The notes: a model not told the origin generated them from the sequence alone. A stretch of 64,000 nucleotides of DNA from UBA1494_A sp963973975 (GCA_963973975.1 CAXBCF010000013.1:1-64000), one strand, 5' to 3'. Shown: positions 43,809 to 52,659, counted from the first letter of the stretch. Numbers and translations are program-made.

Positions 43809-43815
43809 AAGCTGC

Positions 43816-43841
43816 TGTAACTTATTTAAAAGTTGTGCGTC
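43816..43841 (+). promoter_or_regulatory. ECF sigma-factor-type promoter, upstream of the barrel gene
   Basis: TGTAAC (43816-43821), 16 bases, then CGTC (43838-43841), exactly 26 bases before the ATG. It matches the promoter of the sigma gene at 42183-42209, and the stretch TTGTKCGTCACACA is shared with a single difference. This gene is thus likely a direct target of the neighbouring sigma factor. Confidence 0.75.
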
Positions 43842-43866
43842 ACACAATAAACATAAACTAATAGAC

Positions 43867-44691
43867 ATGAAAAAGAAAACATTACTTATTGGAGCTTTAA
43901 TTTTATCAAGTAGCTTTTTATCTGCTCAAGATTCTGAAAATACTTGGGAAACAAAAAATGACACAACAACAATCAAAACAAAAAAGAACCTTATTACAAT
44001 TATTAAACTTGAAAAAGATTCACCTGAGCTTAAAACGGATTCTGCCAAAAAAAAATCAAAGCAACGCTACAACCATTTTGCGGGAATTGATTTTGGAGTA
44101 AATGGATTTATGAGTAATGATGAATCGTTTGATTTGCAAAATGATGCTCAATTCATGGATTTAGACTATGCAAAATCATGGTCATTGGCAATTAATTTTT
44201 ATGAAGTATATATTCCAATAGCAAAAGAAAAATTTGGGATTTCTACCGGCTTGGGTGTAGAATTCAACAATTATTTTTTAAACAGAAATGTTACCTTATT
44301 CAGCGATCCTGATACCCTTTTAGGAATTGAAGATGGCTCTAAAAACATTGGAAAAAATCGATTGAAAACAACCATGTTAAATTTGCCTTTGTTTTTTGAA
44401 ACCAATATTGGTAGAGATGCCAAACATTCATTCCATTTAGCTTTAGGGGGAATGGTAAGCTACAGGTTGGGATCAAAAACCAAACAGATTTTCACGCAAA
44501 ATAACGAGGAGTATAAAGTAAAAAATCGCACTGATTTTAATATGAATCCATTTCGATTCAATGCAGTTGCAAGAGTTGGTTACGGCGACTTTACTTTATT
44601 CGCTGCTTATAGCTTAACTTCTATGTTTGAAAAAGATAAAGGCCCTGAGATCTACCCATTTACCGTTGGCTTATCACTTGCTACTTGGTAG
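43867..44691 (+). CDS. Outer-membrane beta-barrel protein, likely ECF target
   Basis: This 274-residue protein has a signal peptide (1-20, SSFLSAQ) and then a Lys/Thr-rich spacer (about 25-68). The spacer precedes a beta-barrel of the PorT/outer-membrane-protein beta-barrel type, with alternating aromatic strands and Gly turns up to a terminal strand ending GLSLATW. No enzymatic motif is present. It has its own ECF-type promoter and a strong terminator follows. It is the third member of the sigma / anti-sigma / barrel cluster. The barrel assignment is based on pattern; the cargo is unknown. Confidence 0.8.
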   Translation: MKKKTLLIGALILSSSFLSAQDSENTWETKNDTTTIKTKKNLITIIKLEKDSPELKTDSAKKKSKQRYNHFAGIDFGVNGFMSNDESFDLQNDAQFMDLDYAKSWSLAINFYEVYIPIAKEKFGISTGLGVEFNNYFLNRNVTLFSDPDTLLGIEDGSKNIGKNRLKTTMLNLPLFFETNIGRDAKHSFHLALGGMVSYRLGSKTKQIFTQNNEEYKVKNRTDFNMNPFRFNAVARVGYGDFTLFAAYSLTSMFEKDKGPEIYPFTVGLSLATW

Positions 44692-44730
44692 CAGAAATTT
44701 TAAAAGTAAACTACAGAAATTAAATGGGTG

Positions 44731-44762
44731 AAGTCTGCTATGCAAATAGCAGACTTTTTTTT
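44731..44762 (+). terminator. Intrinsic terminator after the barrel gene
   Basis: An 11-bp stem (AAGTCTGCTAT, 44731-44741, with ATAGCAGACTT, 44746-44756) closes a GCAA tetraloop and is followed by an eight-T tract. It separates the ECF cluster from yebC. Confidence 0.92.
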
Positions 44763-44770
44763 CATTTTCC

Positions 44771-44778
44771 TATTTTTG
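44771..44778 (+). promoter_or_regulatory. -7 element of the yebC promoter
   Basis: TATTTTTG (44771-44778) is a perfect TAnnTTTG match. It lies 17 bases before the yebC ATG and directly after the terminator, so yebC starts its own transcript. No -33 TTG is found at proper distance. Confidence 0.45.
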
Positions 44779-44795
44779 CTTGAAATAAGGATATC

Positions 44796-45551
44796 ATGTC
44801 AGGACATAGTAAATGGTCAACCATTAAGCGAAAAAAAGGTGCACTGGATGCGAAGCGTTCAAAGATGTTTACCAAAATTTTGAAAGAAATTTCCATTGCA
44901 GTTAAAGAAGGCAATAGCGGAGACCCGGAGGCTAATCCAAGGTTGAGGTTGGCAATTGCCAATGCAAAGGGAGTAAATATGCCCAAAGACAACATTAATA
45001 GAGCCATTAAAAAAGCGTCTGATAAAGACAGTGAAAATTATCAAGAAGTGAGTTATGAAGGCTATGGTCCATCGGGAATTGCACTTTTTGTTGAAGCCAC
45101 AACCGACAACATTAATCGAACTGTTTCGAATGTGCGCGCTATTTTTACTAAATACAATGGTAGCCTAGGAACCAATGGTTCTTTGGAGTTTATCTTCGAC
45201 AGAAAAGGAGTTTTTACCATTCCAATGAGTGTTATGGAAGGAAAAGACATGGATGAGTTTGAAATGGAATTAATTGACGGCGGTGCTGAAGAATTAGAAA
45301 AAGAAGATGAGTTTGTTACTATTTACACTTCTTTTGAAGATTTTGGAAATATGCAAAAGAAATTAGAAGCGTTGGGCATTGAACCTGAAAGCCAGGAATT
45401 ACAGCGAATTCCAAAAACCACTCAAGCTTTAGATGTGGAAGACGGCAAAAAGGTTCTGACCATGATTGAGAAGTTTGAAGATGACGATGATGTACACGCA
45501 GTTTACCACAACATGGAAATGACTGAAGAGCTTGCTGCTGAAATGGAGTAA
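44796..45551 (+). CDS. yebC: YebC/PmpR family regulator (TACO1 homologue)
   Basis: This 251-residue protein of the YebC/PmpR/TACO1 family opens with the invariant GHSKWSTIKRKKGALDAKR. The middle part holds the family's YEGYGPSGIALFVEATTDN. Members act as DNA-binding regulators or, as shown for several, help ribosomes through proline-rich stretches. The length is normal. It is monocistronic with its own -7 element. Confidence 0.96.
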   Translation: MSGHSKWSTIKRKKGALDAKRSKMFTKILKEISIAVKEGNSGDPEANPRLRLAIANAKGVNMPKDNINRAIKKASDKDSENYQEVSYEGYGPSGIALFVEATTDNINRTVSNVRAIFTKYNGSLGTNGSLEFIFDRKGVFTIPMSVMEGKDMDEFEMELIDGGAEELEKEDEFVTIYTSFEDFGNMQKKLEALGIEPESQELQRIPKTTQALDVEDGKKVLTMIEKFEDDDDVHAVYHNMEMTEELAAEME

Positions 45552-45691
45552 TGCAAGTTTATTGCAACCGCGCTAATGGGTGAGTTAGACAATCTACTCT
45601 GGAAAATTTAATAGAGACATTAATAAGTTAAAATCGAATAATTCAAATATCCGTTGGTTATTTTTTTACTTTTACCTTTCAAAAATATACC

Positions 45692-47233
45692 ATGCAAGAG
45701 AAACTAAAAGTGCTTCAAGAGAAAATTGATGAAGCGCAAAAAGGCGGAGGAGAAAAGCGAATAGCAACTCAACACGAAAAGAATAAGTTAACCGCCAGAG
45801 AGCGCATCCACTTTTTGATGGATGAAGGTTCTTTCGAAGAAATTGGTCAGTTTGTAACGCATCGCAGCAATAATTTTGGATTAGATCAAAACAAACCTTT
45901 AGGTGATGGAGTAGTTACTGGTTATGGAACAATCAATGGTCGGTTGACCTATGTTTTTGCGCAAGATTTTACCGTAATGGGGGGTTCTTTAGCAGAAGCT
46001 CATGCTGAAAAGATTGTAAAAATCATGGACTTAGCCATGAAAAATGGTGCACCATTAATTGGTTTAAATGATTCTGGCGGTGCTCGAATTCAAGAAGGTG
46101 TGGTTTCCTTGGGCGGTTATGCTGATATTTTTTACCGCAATACTCAAGCTAGTGGGGTTATTCCTCAGCTTTCTGCTATCATGGGACCTTGTGCCGGAGG
46201 TGCTGTTTATTCTCCAGCATTGACAGATTTCATCATGATGGTCGAAAATTCTTCATACATGTTTGTTACCGGACCAAATGTAGTGAAAACGGTTACACAT
46301 GAAGAAGTTACTTCTGAACAATTAGGTGGAGCATCAACACATGCAACCAAATCGGGCGTGACACATTTTACTTATGCCAATGAAATAGAGTGTATAAATG
46401 GGTTGAAAAAACTGCTTTCTTATGTTCCTCAAAATTGTGAAGAAGATGCTCCAATGTTGGATTACAAAGCAGGAAATGAAGTGCGAGAAAAGCTCAACGA
46501 GCTAATTCCTCAAAACCCAAATCAGCCTTATGACATGCGTGAGGTAATTCAAAATACCGTTGATGCTGATTCTTTTTATGAAGTGCATAAAGATTATGCT
46601 GAAAACATTGTTGTCGGTTTTGCAAGAATTGCTGGCAGATCAATTGGTATTGTTGCCAACCAGCCTGCATTTTTAGCTGGAGTTTTAGACATCAACAGCT
46701 CTAAAAAAGGGGCTCGATTTGTGCGTTTTTGTGATGCGTTTAATATTCCGCTATTGGTTTTTGAAGATGTTCCGGGATTTTTACCAGGCACCGACCAAGA
46801 ATGGAATGCCATTATTACCAATGGAGCTAAATTACTTTATGCCTTTAGTGAAGCAACTGTTCCAAGAGTAACTGTGATTACACGAAAAGCATATGGAGGT
46901 GCTTATGATGTGATGAATTCCAAACACATTGGAGCAGACATGAATTTTGCTTGGCCTTCTGCTGAAATTGCTGTAATGGGTGCGAAAGGAGCTGCTGAAA
47001 TCATTTTTAAGAATGAAATTAAAGAAGCAAAAGACCCTGCTGAAAAATTAAGTGAAAAAGAAGCGGAATATGCTGAAATGTTTGCCAATCCATACAATGC
47101 TGCTGCTCGTGGATATGTGGATGAGGTGATTCGTCCTGACCAAACCCGTGAGAAGTTAATTAAAGCATTTAAGATGCTAGAAAACAAAGTGGATACTTTA
47201 CCAAAGAAAAAGCACGGTAACATTCCTTTGTAA
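45692..47233 (+). CDS. pccB: Acyl-CoA carboxylase beta subunit (propionyl-CoA carboxylase type)
   Basis: This is the carboxyltransferase subunit of a biotin-dependent acyl-CoA carboxylase, matching propionyl/methylmalonyl-CoA carboxylase beta chains. Residues include KLTARERIHFLMDEGSFEE, GDGVVTGYGTINGR, NDSGGARIQEGV, the GPCAGGAVYSPALTDF oxyanion region and VPGFLPGTDQE. The length of 513 residues is standard. The biotin carboxylase/carrier subunit is not in the window. Substrate by family only. No clean promoter is seen in the 140-base gap upstream (one TACCTTTC with weak spacing). Confidence 0.94.
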   Translation: MQEKLKVLQEKIDEAQKGGGEKRIATQHEKNKLTARERIHFLMDEGSFEEIGQFVTHRSNNFGLDQNKPLGDGVVTGYGTINGRLTYVFAQDFTVMGGSLAEAHAEKIVKIMDLAMKNGAPLIGLNDSGGARIQEGVVSLGGYADIFYRNTQASGVIPQLSAIMGPCAGGAVYSPALTDFIMMVENSSYMFVTGPNVVKTVTHEEVTSEQLGGASTHATKSGVTHFTYANEIECINGLKKLLSYVPQNCEEDAPMLDYKAGNEVREKLNELIPQNPNQPYDMREVIQNTVDADSFYEVHKDYAENIVVGFARIAGRSIGIVANQPAFLAGVLDINSSKKGARFVRFCDAFNIPLLVFEDVPGFLPGTDQEWNAIITNGAKLLYAFSEATVPRVTVITRKAYGGAYDVMNSKHIGADMNFAWPSAEIAVMGAKGAAEIIFKNEIKEAKDPAEKLSEKEAEYAEMFANPYNAAARGYVDEVIRPDQTREKLIKAFKMLENKVDTLPKKKHGNIPL

Positions 47234-47253
47234 GAATTAGCTATTTAAATTGA

Positions 47254-47763
47254 TTATAATTTGAATGATAAACCAAACTTACCACCTGAAAAAACACTTC
47301 CTCCACCTAGTTCGAGGTTCACGCCAAGATTTTCTTTGAAGTAATAGCGACCACCTATTTGCGCACCGAGTCCCAATCCAGAATTATAGTTGCCTCCGTA
47401 ATCACTTGGAGAACTCCAATGGTAAAATCCGAGATTTAATCCTGCATAAAAATTCCATTCTTTAGGAATATCTAAAAGTGCATTAAAGTGAAAATTGGCA
47501 TTTCCTGACACACCAAAAATTGAATGGTTGTACCTGAAATTTCGATAGCGGTCATTAAAAGAACGATATGACAATTCACCTCCAATGGTTACATTTTCAT
47601 GTACCCCGTGATCTAATCCTACATATAGCGGAATACCCCAACTTGATAAACCAACTCCAAAATTTGCTTGTGATTGTCCAATTGCAATTGGGTTTTGTGC
47701 ATGACTAGCGCCTGCTAAGCTGATTAAAAATAATGTTGCCAAATAGATTTTTACTTTATTCAT
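47254..47763 (-). CDS. Outer-membrane beta-barrel protein, tandem paralogue A
   Basis: This small exported protein (169 residues) has a signal peptide (1-22, GASHAQ) and a short beta-barrel pattern: GVGLSSWGIPLYVGLDHG, GGELSYRSF, YAGLNLGFYHW, GLGLGAQIGGRYYF and a final FGLSFKL strand. The next gene upstream (47949-48452) encodes a protein matching in about five of six residues. It has its own promoter (47807-47838), so the two paralogues may be regulated separately. Function unknown. Confidence 0.8.
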   Translation of the reverse strand: MNKVKIYLATLFLISLAGASHAQNPIAIGQSQANFGVGLSSWGIPLYVGLDHGVHENVTIGGELSYRSFNDRYRNFRYNHSIFGVSGNANFHFNALLDIPKEWNFYAGLNLGFYHWSSPSDYGGNYNSGLGLGAQIGGRYYFKENLGVNLELGGGSVFSGGKFGLSFKL

Positions 47764-47806
47764 TAGGTTGTTTTTAAATTTCAGTCAAAATTAATTGATG
47801 TTACTA

Positions 47807-47838
47807 TAAAAGTATATCCCACTACGATTAAACACCAA
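47807..47838 (-). promoter_or_regulatory. Promoter of tandem barrel paralogue A
   Basis: On the minus strand TTG (47836-47838), 21 bases, then TACTTTTA (47807-47814) gives one mismatch to the -7 consensus. It is about 44 bases before the ATG and is preceded by the terminator of the neighbouring paralogue. Confidence 0.5.
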
Positions 47839-47891
47839 TTTATGTTTGTAAATTTTCTTAATCAAACCGAATCACAGAAACACTATAAACT

Positions 47892-47930
47892 AAAAATCGG
47901 ACACAACACTAATGTGTTATATCCGATTTT
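47892..47930 (-). terminator. Intrinsic terminator of barrel paralogue B
   Basis: A 9-bp outer stem (AAAATCGGA 47893-47901 with TCCGATTTT 47922-47930) and an inner AACAC/GTGTT stem with a TAAT loop form a long hairpin. On the minus strand it continues into a T-run, 18 bases after the stop of the gene at 47949. Confidence 0.8.
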
Positions 47931-47948
47931 AAAACTTTGAAAAGCTAC

Positions 47949-48452
47949 TTATAACTTCAGCGACAATCCAAATTTACCACCTGAAAAAACACTTCCTCCA
48001 CCTAATTCAAGGTTCACACCAAGTTTTTCAGTAAAGTAATAGCGTCCGCCTATTTGTGCTCCAAGTCCTAAACCTGAATTATAATTTCCTCGGTACTCGT
48101 TTGGTGAATTCCAATGGTAAAAACCAAGATTCAGTCCTGCATAAAAGTCCCAATTACTTGGAATATCTAAAAGTGCATTAAAGTGGAAGTTGGCGTTTAC
48201 TGCAGCTCCAATAATAGAATGATTGTATCTGTTGTCTCTGTATCGATTATTATAAGTACGATAAGATAATTCTCCTCCAAGAGTTACATTTGGATGAACA
48301 CCATGATCTAATCCAATATAAACTGGAATCCCCCAGCTAGATAAGCCAACTCCGAAGTTAAATTGTGACTGTCCTTTTGCAATGGGGTTTTGAGAAAAAC
48401 TAGATGTGGCAATTACGATAATTAGTACAAGTAGAATGTATACTTTTTTCAT
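47949..48452 (-). CDS. Outer-membrane beta-barrel protein, tandem paralogue B
   Basis: This is the paralogue of the gene at 47254-47763: 167 residues, with a signal peptide ending SSFSQ and then the same succession of barrel strands. Mature parts align without gaps and differ at roughly 23 of 147 positions by my count, mostly conservative. The leader and flanking DNA differ. A dedicated terminator follows. The duplication is recent, and the conserved surface loops (YRDNRYNHS) are the most variable parts, as expected for exposed loops. Confidence 0.8.
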   Translation of the reverse strand: MKKVYILLVLIIVIATSSFSQNPIAKGQSQFNFGVGLSSWGIPVYIGLDHGVHPNVTLGGELSYRTYNNRYRDNRYNHSIIGAAVNANFHFNALLDIPSNWDFYAGLNLGFYHWNSPNEYRGNYNSGLGLGAQIGGRYYFTEKLGVNLELGGGSVFSGGKFGLSLKL

Positions 48453-48479
48453 TGTCTTTGATTTAAGTGGTTTTAGGAT

Positions 48480-48517
48480 AAAAAAATACCTGACTTACAA
48501 ATTGTAAATCAGGTATT
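48480..48517 (-). terminator. Intrinsic terminator of the ice-binding protein gene
   Basis: Stem AATACCTGA (48485-48493) with TCAGGTATT (48509-48517), plus an inner TTACA/TGTAA stem. On the minus strand it is followed by a run of Ts (48480-48486 reversed). It begins 16 bases after the stop of the gene at 48533. Confidence 0.85.
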
Positions 48518-48532
48518 CAATAGATTTTGAAA

Positions 48533-49621
48533 TTATGGTTGTGTTACTGTATTTGCATCAAGGATAACAGCTGTTTGAGCCAATGCACGTCCTGTAAATA
48601 CTGCATCTGTTTGAAGCGTAATTCCAGTCATTGATAAAACAACTCCTTTAAAGTTTGATGTTGTTCCAAGGCTAACTTCACCAGCAACTTGCCAGAAAAT
48701 ATTTTCAGCTTTTGCACCACCACTTAGGGTGATATTAACTCCTGCGCTTACTGTAAGGTCTCCTGCAATTTGGAAAATCCAGATATCCGACGAACTACCT
48801 GATATTACAAGATTGGTAGGTGCAATTACTGTGTTGGTCCATTTGTATAAACCAGGTATCAATGTTTTTCCACCGATATTTCCAGTTGCTAATTCATTAA
48901 AATCAGGATTAGAACGACCTGCTGCATCATTGTATGCAAGAATCATATCGTCAACAGCTGTAGTTAAATTAGTTGGAGTAGGAGCAGCCATATCTGCTGC
49001 AAATACTTTTCCAGTAATTTGAGAAGAAGTTGCATATCCTGTGGCATCTACTAAAGAGAAACCTGTGATAAAAGTAGCCGCAGCTGGACTAATTCCAATG
49101 TCACCAGTCACTGCAGAAGTAGGGCTGTTATTTATCGCTGTTTTTGCAAGAATCACAAAGTTTTCAGCAGACCTCAAGTTGACTGTATTCATACCCGTTG
49201 CATTCACTCCTGTAGTAAAATCCCATTTATATTCGGATGGAATAGCTTTTCCAGCCGTATTTTTAACAGCAGTAGTAATTGTTGCAGTGTAGGTTGTATT
49301 ATCTGACAATGCTGCAACAGGGTTAAATGTTGCCGTCAATCCTGCATATGAAACTATTCCTGCAATAAGTGTATTTCCTTGTTTTAAAGTAAAGGAAGTA
49401 TTGTTAAAACTTGAAGCATTCATAGGCTGGTTAAAACCTGCTGAAACTATTTTGTTTAGTGCTACATCAGTAGCATTATTTGCAGGACTTGTTGCTTCAA
49501 CTTTAGGACTAGTGGTTGTTGGATTTGTTCCTGGAACTGAATTATCATCATCATCTTTACATCCGGAAATTAAAACGATTGCAGCAAAGGCAAGCGCGGT
49601 TGATATTTTCTTAATATTCAT
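48533..49621 (-). CDS. Ice-binding (DUF3494) lipoprotein with Ig-like domain
   Basis: This 362-residue lipoprotein (lipobox ISGC, acyl cysteine C21) begins its mature part with a Asp-rich stretch. An Ig-like domain of the SbsA/Big_5 type follows (about 40-135, SPANNATDVALNKIVSAGFNQPM). A C-terminal DUF3494 ice-binding domain (about 145-360) contains VNLRSAENFVILAKTAINNSP, GDIGISPA, LIPGLYKW, ILNI-type strands with WIFQIAGDLTVS, and NIFWQVAGEVSLGT. That domain is the type I ice-binding beta-solenoid. Being a lipoprotein, it is probably surface- or membrane-anchored rather than freely secreted. It binds ice or modifies ice growth by family knowledge. Confidence 0.9.
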   Translation of the reverse strand: MNIKKISTALAFAAIVLISGCKDDDDNSVPGTNPTTTSPKVEATSPANNATDVALNKIVSAGFNQPMNASSFNNTSFTLKQGNTLIAGIVSYAGLTATFNPVAALSDNTTYTATITTAVKNTAGKAIPSEYKWDFTTGVNATGMNTVNLRSAENFVILAKTAINNSPTSAVTGDIGISPAAATFITGFSLVDATGYATSSQITGKVFAADMAAPTPTNLTTAVDDMILAYNDAAGRSNPDFNELATGNIGGKTLIPGLYKWTNTVIAPTNLVISGSSSDIWIFQIAGDLTVSAGVNITLSGGAKAENIFWQVAGEVSLGTTSNFKGVVLSMTGITLQTDAVFTGRALAQTAVILDANTVTQP

Positions 49622-49887
49622 AAAATTTGGTTTTTAATTACGCAACTGGCGTTCAGACTGAAAGTATTGACAGCATTCAAAGTTCAGATTTCTTAAAACT
49701 TATCTTCTTACAGAATTAAAGCGAAGAGTTACAAGATTCACACATTAACACCAAATTATTCGATAGAAAGCGATTTTAGTACTGAACCTTCCTTTACCAA
49801 AAAGGCCAATAGCATTAATTAGATTAAACTCAATCTAGAAAATCACTATTTCAGGATTACCATCTTTTCTTAAATTTCTAATTTATT

Positions 49888-50448
49888 TTAAACGTCTTCT
49901 AGGTTTACCTTGCGCTTTTCTTTGAGGTGTTTATAGAAGGAAGGGGTAAGTCCGGTAATTTTTTTAAACTGATTAGAAAGTGCTGCAACACTACTATAGT
50001 TCAATTTATATGAGATCTCAGTTAAATTAAGTTCATCATAAATTATCAGTTCTTTTACTTTTTCAATTTTGTGAATTATTATAAACTGCTCTATGTTAAT
50101 GCCTTCAACTTCTGAAAAGATATTTGCCAAATAGGTATAGTCATGATTTAAAGTTCTACTAAGATAAATCGAATACTTCACTTTAGGTAAACAATCCGAA
50201 TAATGAATCATTTCAATAATCACGTTCTTTATTCTCTCGATTAAAATTGCTTTTTTGTTATCCATTAGCTCTAATCCAGATTTCATTAGCTCAATTTTTA
50301 GTTGCAGGCGCTGCTCAGATGTTATCGCTTCAAAGATTTCAATTTTACCCAAATCCAGTTTTATACAAGTTAACCCTATCCTATGAAGTTCTTCTTGAAC
50401 TATCATCTTACAACGTTGACTAACCATGTATTTTATATAAAGAATCAT
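49888..50448 (-). CDS. AraC family transcriptional regulator
   Basis: This 186-residue regulator has a C-terminal AraC-type double helix-turn-helix (about 95-180). It shows HDYTYLANIFSEVEGINIEQFIIIHKIEKVKELIIY and then ELNLTEISYKLNYSSVAALSNQFKKITGLTPSFY, the standard signature. The N-terminus (IKYMVSQRCKMIVQEELHRIGL) is characteristic of a Bacteroidota group of short AraC proteins, supporting the ATG at 50448. Ligand and targets unknown. The 266-base gap on its 3' side and the 183-base gap upstream show no further gene. Confidence 0.9.
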   Translation of the reverse strand: MILYIKYMVSQRCKMIVQEELHRIGLTCIKLDLGKIEIFEAITSEQRLQLKIELMKSGLELMDNKKAILIERIKNVIIEMIHYSDCLPKVKYSIYLSRTLNHDYTYLANIFSEVEGINIEQFIIIHKIEKVKELIIYDELNLTEISYKLNYSSVAALSNQFKKITGLTPSFYKHLKEKRKVNLEDV

Positions 50449-50631
50449 AGAATTAAGAATAGTTTAGAGGAAAGTGAAATGAGAGAGTTAACAGCTAAAA
50501 CGCTGCAATTATATTATTCCACTTCTCGTAAGATACTCATTATTTGGCAATAAAAATAATTTTCATGAAATTAGTTTTTAGCCATGTTGATTAATATGGG
50601 ATAAATTTTAAAATGAATAAACTAAAAACCT

Positions 50632-51831
50632 TTATTTAATAAGTTCTCTTAATTCAATATTCATTTGGCTAAATAGTGGTTTCCAAGTATATTTCTCAGC
50701 AGCAATCTTTCTACTTTTATCGCGAAGTGTATTCCATGTATTTTCATTCTCAATCAATTGAAGGCATGAGCTAGCAAAATTACTGGCATAATCTGCTATC
50801 ATTACTTCTTGTTGATGAATTAGGTTTAAGCCTTCGGCTCCAACGTTTGTAGTTACCATTGGCACTCCACGATACAAACCCTCTAAAACTTTTACTTTCA
50901 TGCCACTGCCAAAACGAAGTGGAACGATGTAAACCCTTGTTTTTTGTAAATAACTATCCAAATCAGTTACAAAACCTGTAAAAATTATTTGAGGGTCTTC
51001 ATTCGCGGCTATTATTATTCGTTGGTTTGGAGATTTACCTAAAACATAAAGTTTAACGCTTTCATGTTTGCCTTTAATACTTGGCCAAACTTCCTTAATG
51101 AACCAACAAATTCCATCAATGTTAGGCTCCCAACTTAATGTTCCAATAAATGTAATGGCTAGTTCAGTTGCTTCAAATTTGATGTCAGGTAAAGATAATA
51201 AGTGGTCGTTTCCTAAGTGATAGGTGAATTTGTGCTTGGAAACGTCAATCCCATGACTCTTATAAATAGCAATGTCAGAAGGAGTAGAGTAAATCAAATC
51301 AGCTTGCTTAAAAATGATTTTTTCATATTTTTTTATACGAATAGCTTCATTTTTAAGCACCCATTTTTTTAAGGGATTACTTTCCAATTCTCCCATTCTT
51401 TCCCATAACATAAATTCGGCGTTGTGTGTGTGCAACACAACTTTTCCTGTAAAATTTTTAGGAACATATTGAAACATTTCATAATGATCTACTAAAATCA
51501 AGTCATGTACTTTGGAAAACTGATTGACTTTACTTTTAAAAGTTTTAGAGTAATTCCTGTAGACATTTAAACAGGGATAACCAAAATAGCTTTTTACTAA
51601 AGTTAGTGCGTTTCGCTTGATACATAGTGGGATATATAGCTGATTTTTTAGAGAAATATTCTCTTTCAATTCAGCAACAAATTGTTCATCATCCTCTTTT
51701 AAAAGGCAAGCGAGACTAACATCATAGCGTTGTGCTAAATCCTTCAAATAGTTCCACGATTTTATAGTTCCTCCACTCATTGGAGGGTATGGAAGCTGCG
51801 TGCTTAGGAATAAAATTCGTGGAGAACTCAT
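50632..51831 (-). CDS. Glycosyltransferase family 4 protein
   Basis: This is a GT-B glycosyltransferase of 399 residues. The N-terminal domain opens with ILFLSTQLPYPPMSGGTIKSWN. The C-terminal donor-binding part contains ITFIGTLSWEPNIDGICWFI, YVLGKSP, IIFTGFV and GSGMKVKVLEGLYRGVPMVTTNVGAEGL, the E/GxxxxE-type region of GT4. It is likely cytoplasmic and makes an exopolysaccharide or lipid-linked glycan; the sugar is unknown. It stands alone, with 183 bases to the AraC gene and 198 bases to the divergent redoxin gene. Confidence 0.9.
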   Translation of the reverse strand: MSSPRILFLSTQLPYPPMSGGTIKSWNYLKDLAQRYDVSLACLLKEDDEQFVAELKENISLKNQLYIPLCIKRNALTLVKSYFGYPCLNVYRNYSKTFKSKVNQFSKVHDLILVDHYEMFQYVPKNFTGKVVLHTHNAEFMLWERMGELESNPLKKWVLKNEAIRIKKYEKIIFKQADLIYSTPSDIAIYKSHGIDVSKHKFTYHLGNDHLLSLPDIKFEATELAITFIGTLSWEPNIDGICWFIKEVWPSIKGKHESVKLYVLGKSPNQRIIIAANEDPQIIFTGFVTDLDSYLQKTRVYIVPLRFGSGMKVKVLEGLYRGVPMVTTNVGAEGLNLIHQQEVMIADYASNFASSCLQLIENENTWNTLRDKSRKIAAEKYTWKPLFSQMNIELRELIK

Positions 51832-52029
51832 CGCTTGAGGAAAATTAGTTTGCGAAGGTAAATAATTCCGATTTTTAAATTGGCTTGTCCTTCATCTTTG
51901 TAAAAGATGTTTTTTTTTTTTCCATAGCAGTAATTATCAGAAATCATAAAATCCTATTAAAAATTTCTAAATGAGTTTTGGGCAATTTCTTGAATGATTA
52001 GTTTTATGTACTTTTAAAAACAAAAAATT

Positions 52030-52659
52030 ATGAAAAAATTTAAAATGCCTTTTATAGCTGCTTTAGTAATAATGATTACTGCGGCTTGTACTTTTCAAAA
52101 TCAAGACGATGAAGTATACAAAACACTTCAGCCTGGAGATGTAGCTCCAATGCTCGATTATAAAATGCAGTCGATTTCTGGAGAAAATCTTAGTTTAAAC
52201 GACTTAAAAGAGGAAAACGGAATGCTCGTTATTTTTTCTTGCAATACCTGTCCATTTGTTGTTGCATGGGAAGATCGCTACCCTGAACTAGCCGACATAG
52301 CTAGTCAAAATGAGATTGGTTTTGCATTGATTAATTCCAATCAAGCAAAAAGAGATGGTGAAGATTCTTTTGATGAAATGCAAAGACATGCGACTGAAAA
52401 AGGATATGGCGATGCACCTTACTTAGTGGATGAAAATTCAGCCTTGGCAAATGCTTTTGGCGCGAAAACAACACCACATGTTTTTCTTTTTAATCAAGAC
52501 ATGACTTTAGTATATGTTGGAGCCATCGACGATAATTTTAAAGATGCTTCAAAAGTTAAAGAGACCTTTTTAGAAGATGCAATTAACAACATGATAGAAG
52601 GAAATGAAATTACTCCTAATACTACCAAAGCAATTGGTTGTAGCATAAAAAGAGTTTAA
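52030..52659 (+). CDS. Redoxin / AhpC-TSA-like thioredoxin-fold lipoprotein
   Basis: This 209-residue lipoprotein (lipobox ITAAC, acyl cysteine C20) has a thioredoxin/TlpA-like fold. LQPGDVAPMLDYKMQSISG leads to the redox motif FSCNTCPF with C71 and C74. A cis-proline stretch KTTPHVFLFNQ follows, and the protein ends with GCSIK. It is likely a periplasmic or surface oxidoreductase or peroxidase-type protein. The C-N-T-C-P motif is that of the DUF-like 'redoxin with CxxCP' group common in marine bacteria. It is monocistronic, ends at a perfect palindromic terminator, and has only a weak promoter-like sequence upstream. Confidence 0.85.
   Translation: MKKFKMPFIAALVIMITAACTFQNQDDEVYKTLQPGDVAPMLDYKMQSISGENLSLNDLKEENGMLVIFSCNTCPFVVAWEDRYPELADIASQNEIGFALINSNQAKRDGEDSFDEMQRHATEKGYGDAPYLVDENSALANAFGAKTTPHVFLFNQDMTLVYVGAIDDNFKDASKVKETFLEDAINNMIEGNEITPNTTKAIGCSIKRV

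Noticed and set aside
45654..45680. TTG-N16-TACCTTTC as promoter of the carboxylase gene
   Set aside because: The gap is one base short and the -7 has a mismatch at the most conserved G; kept only as a remark.
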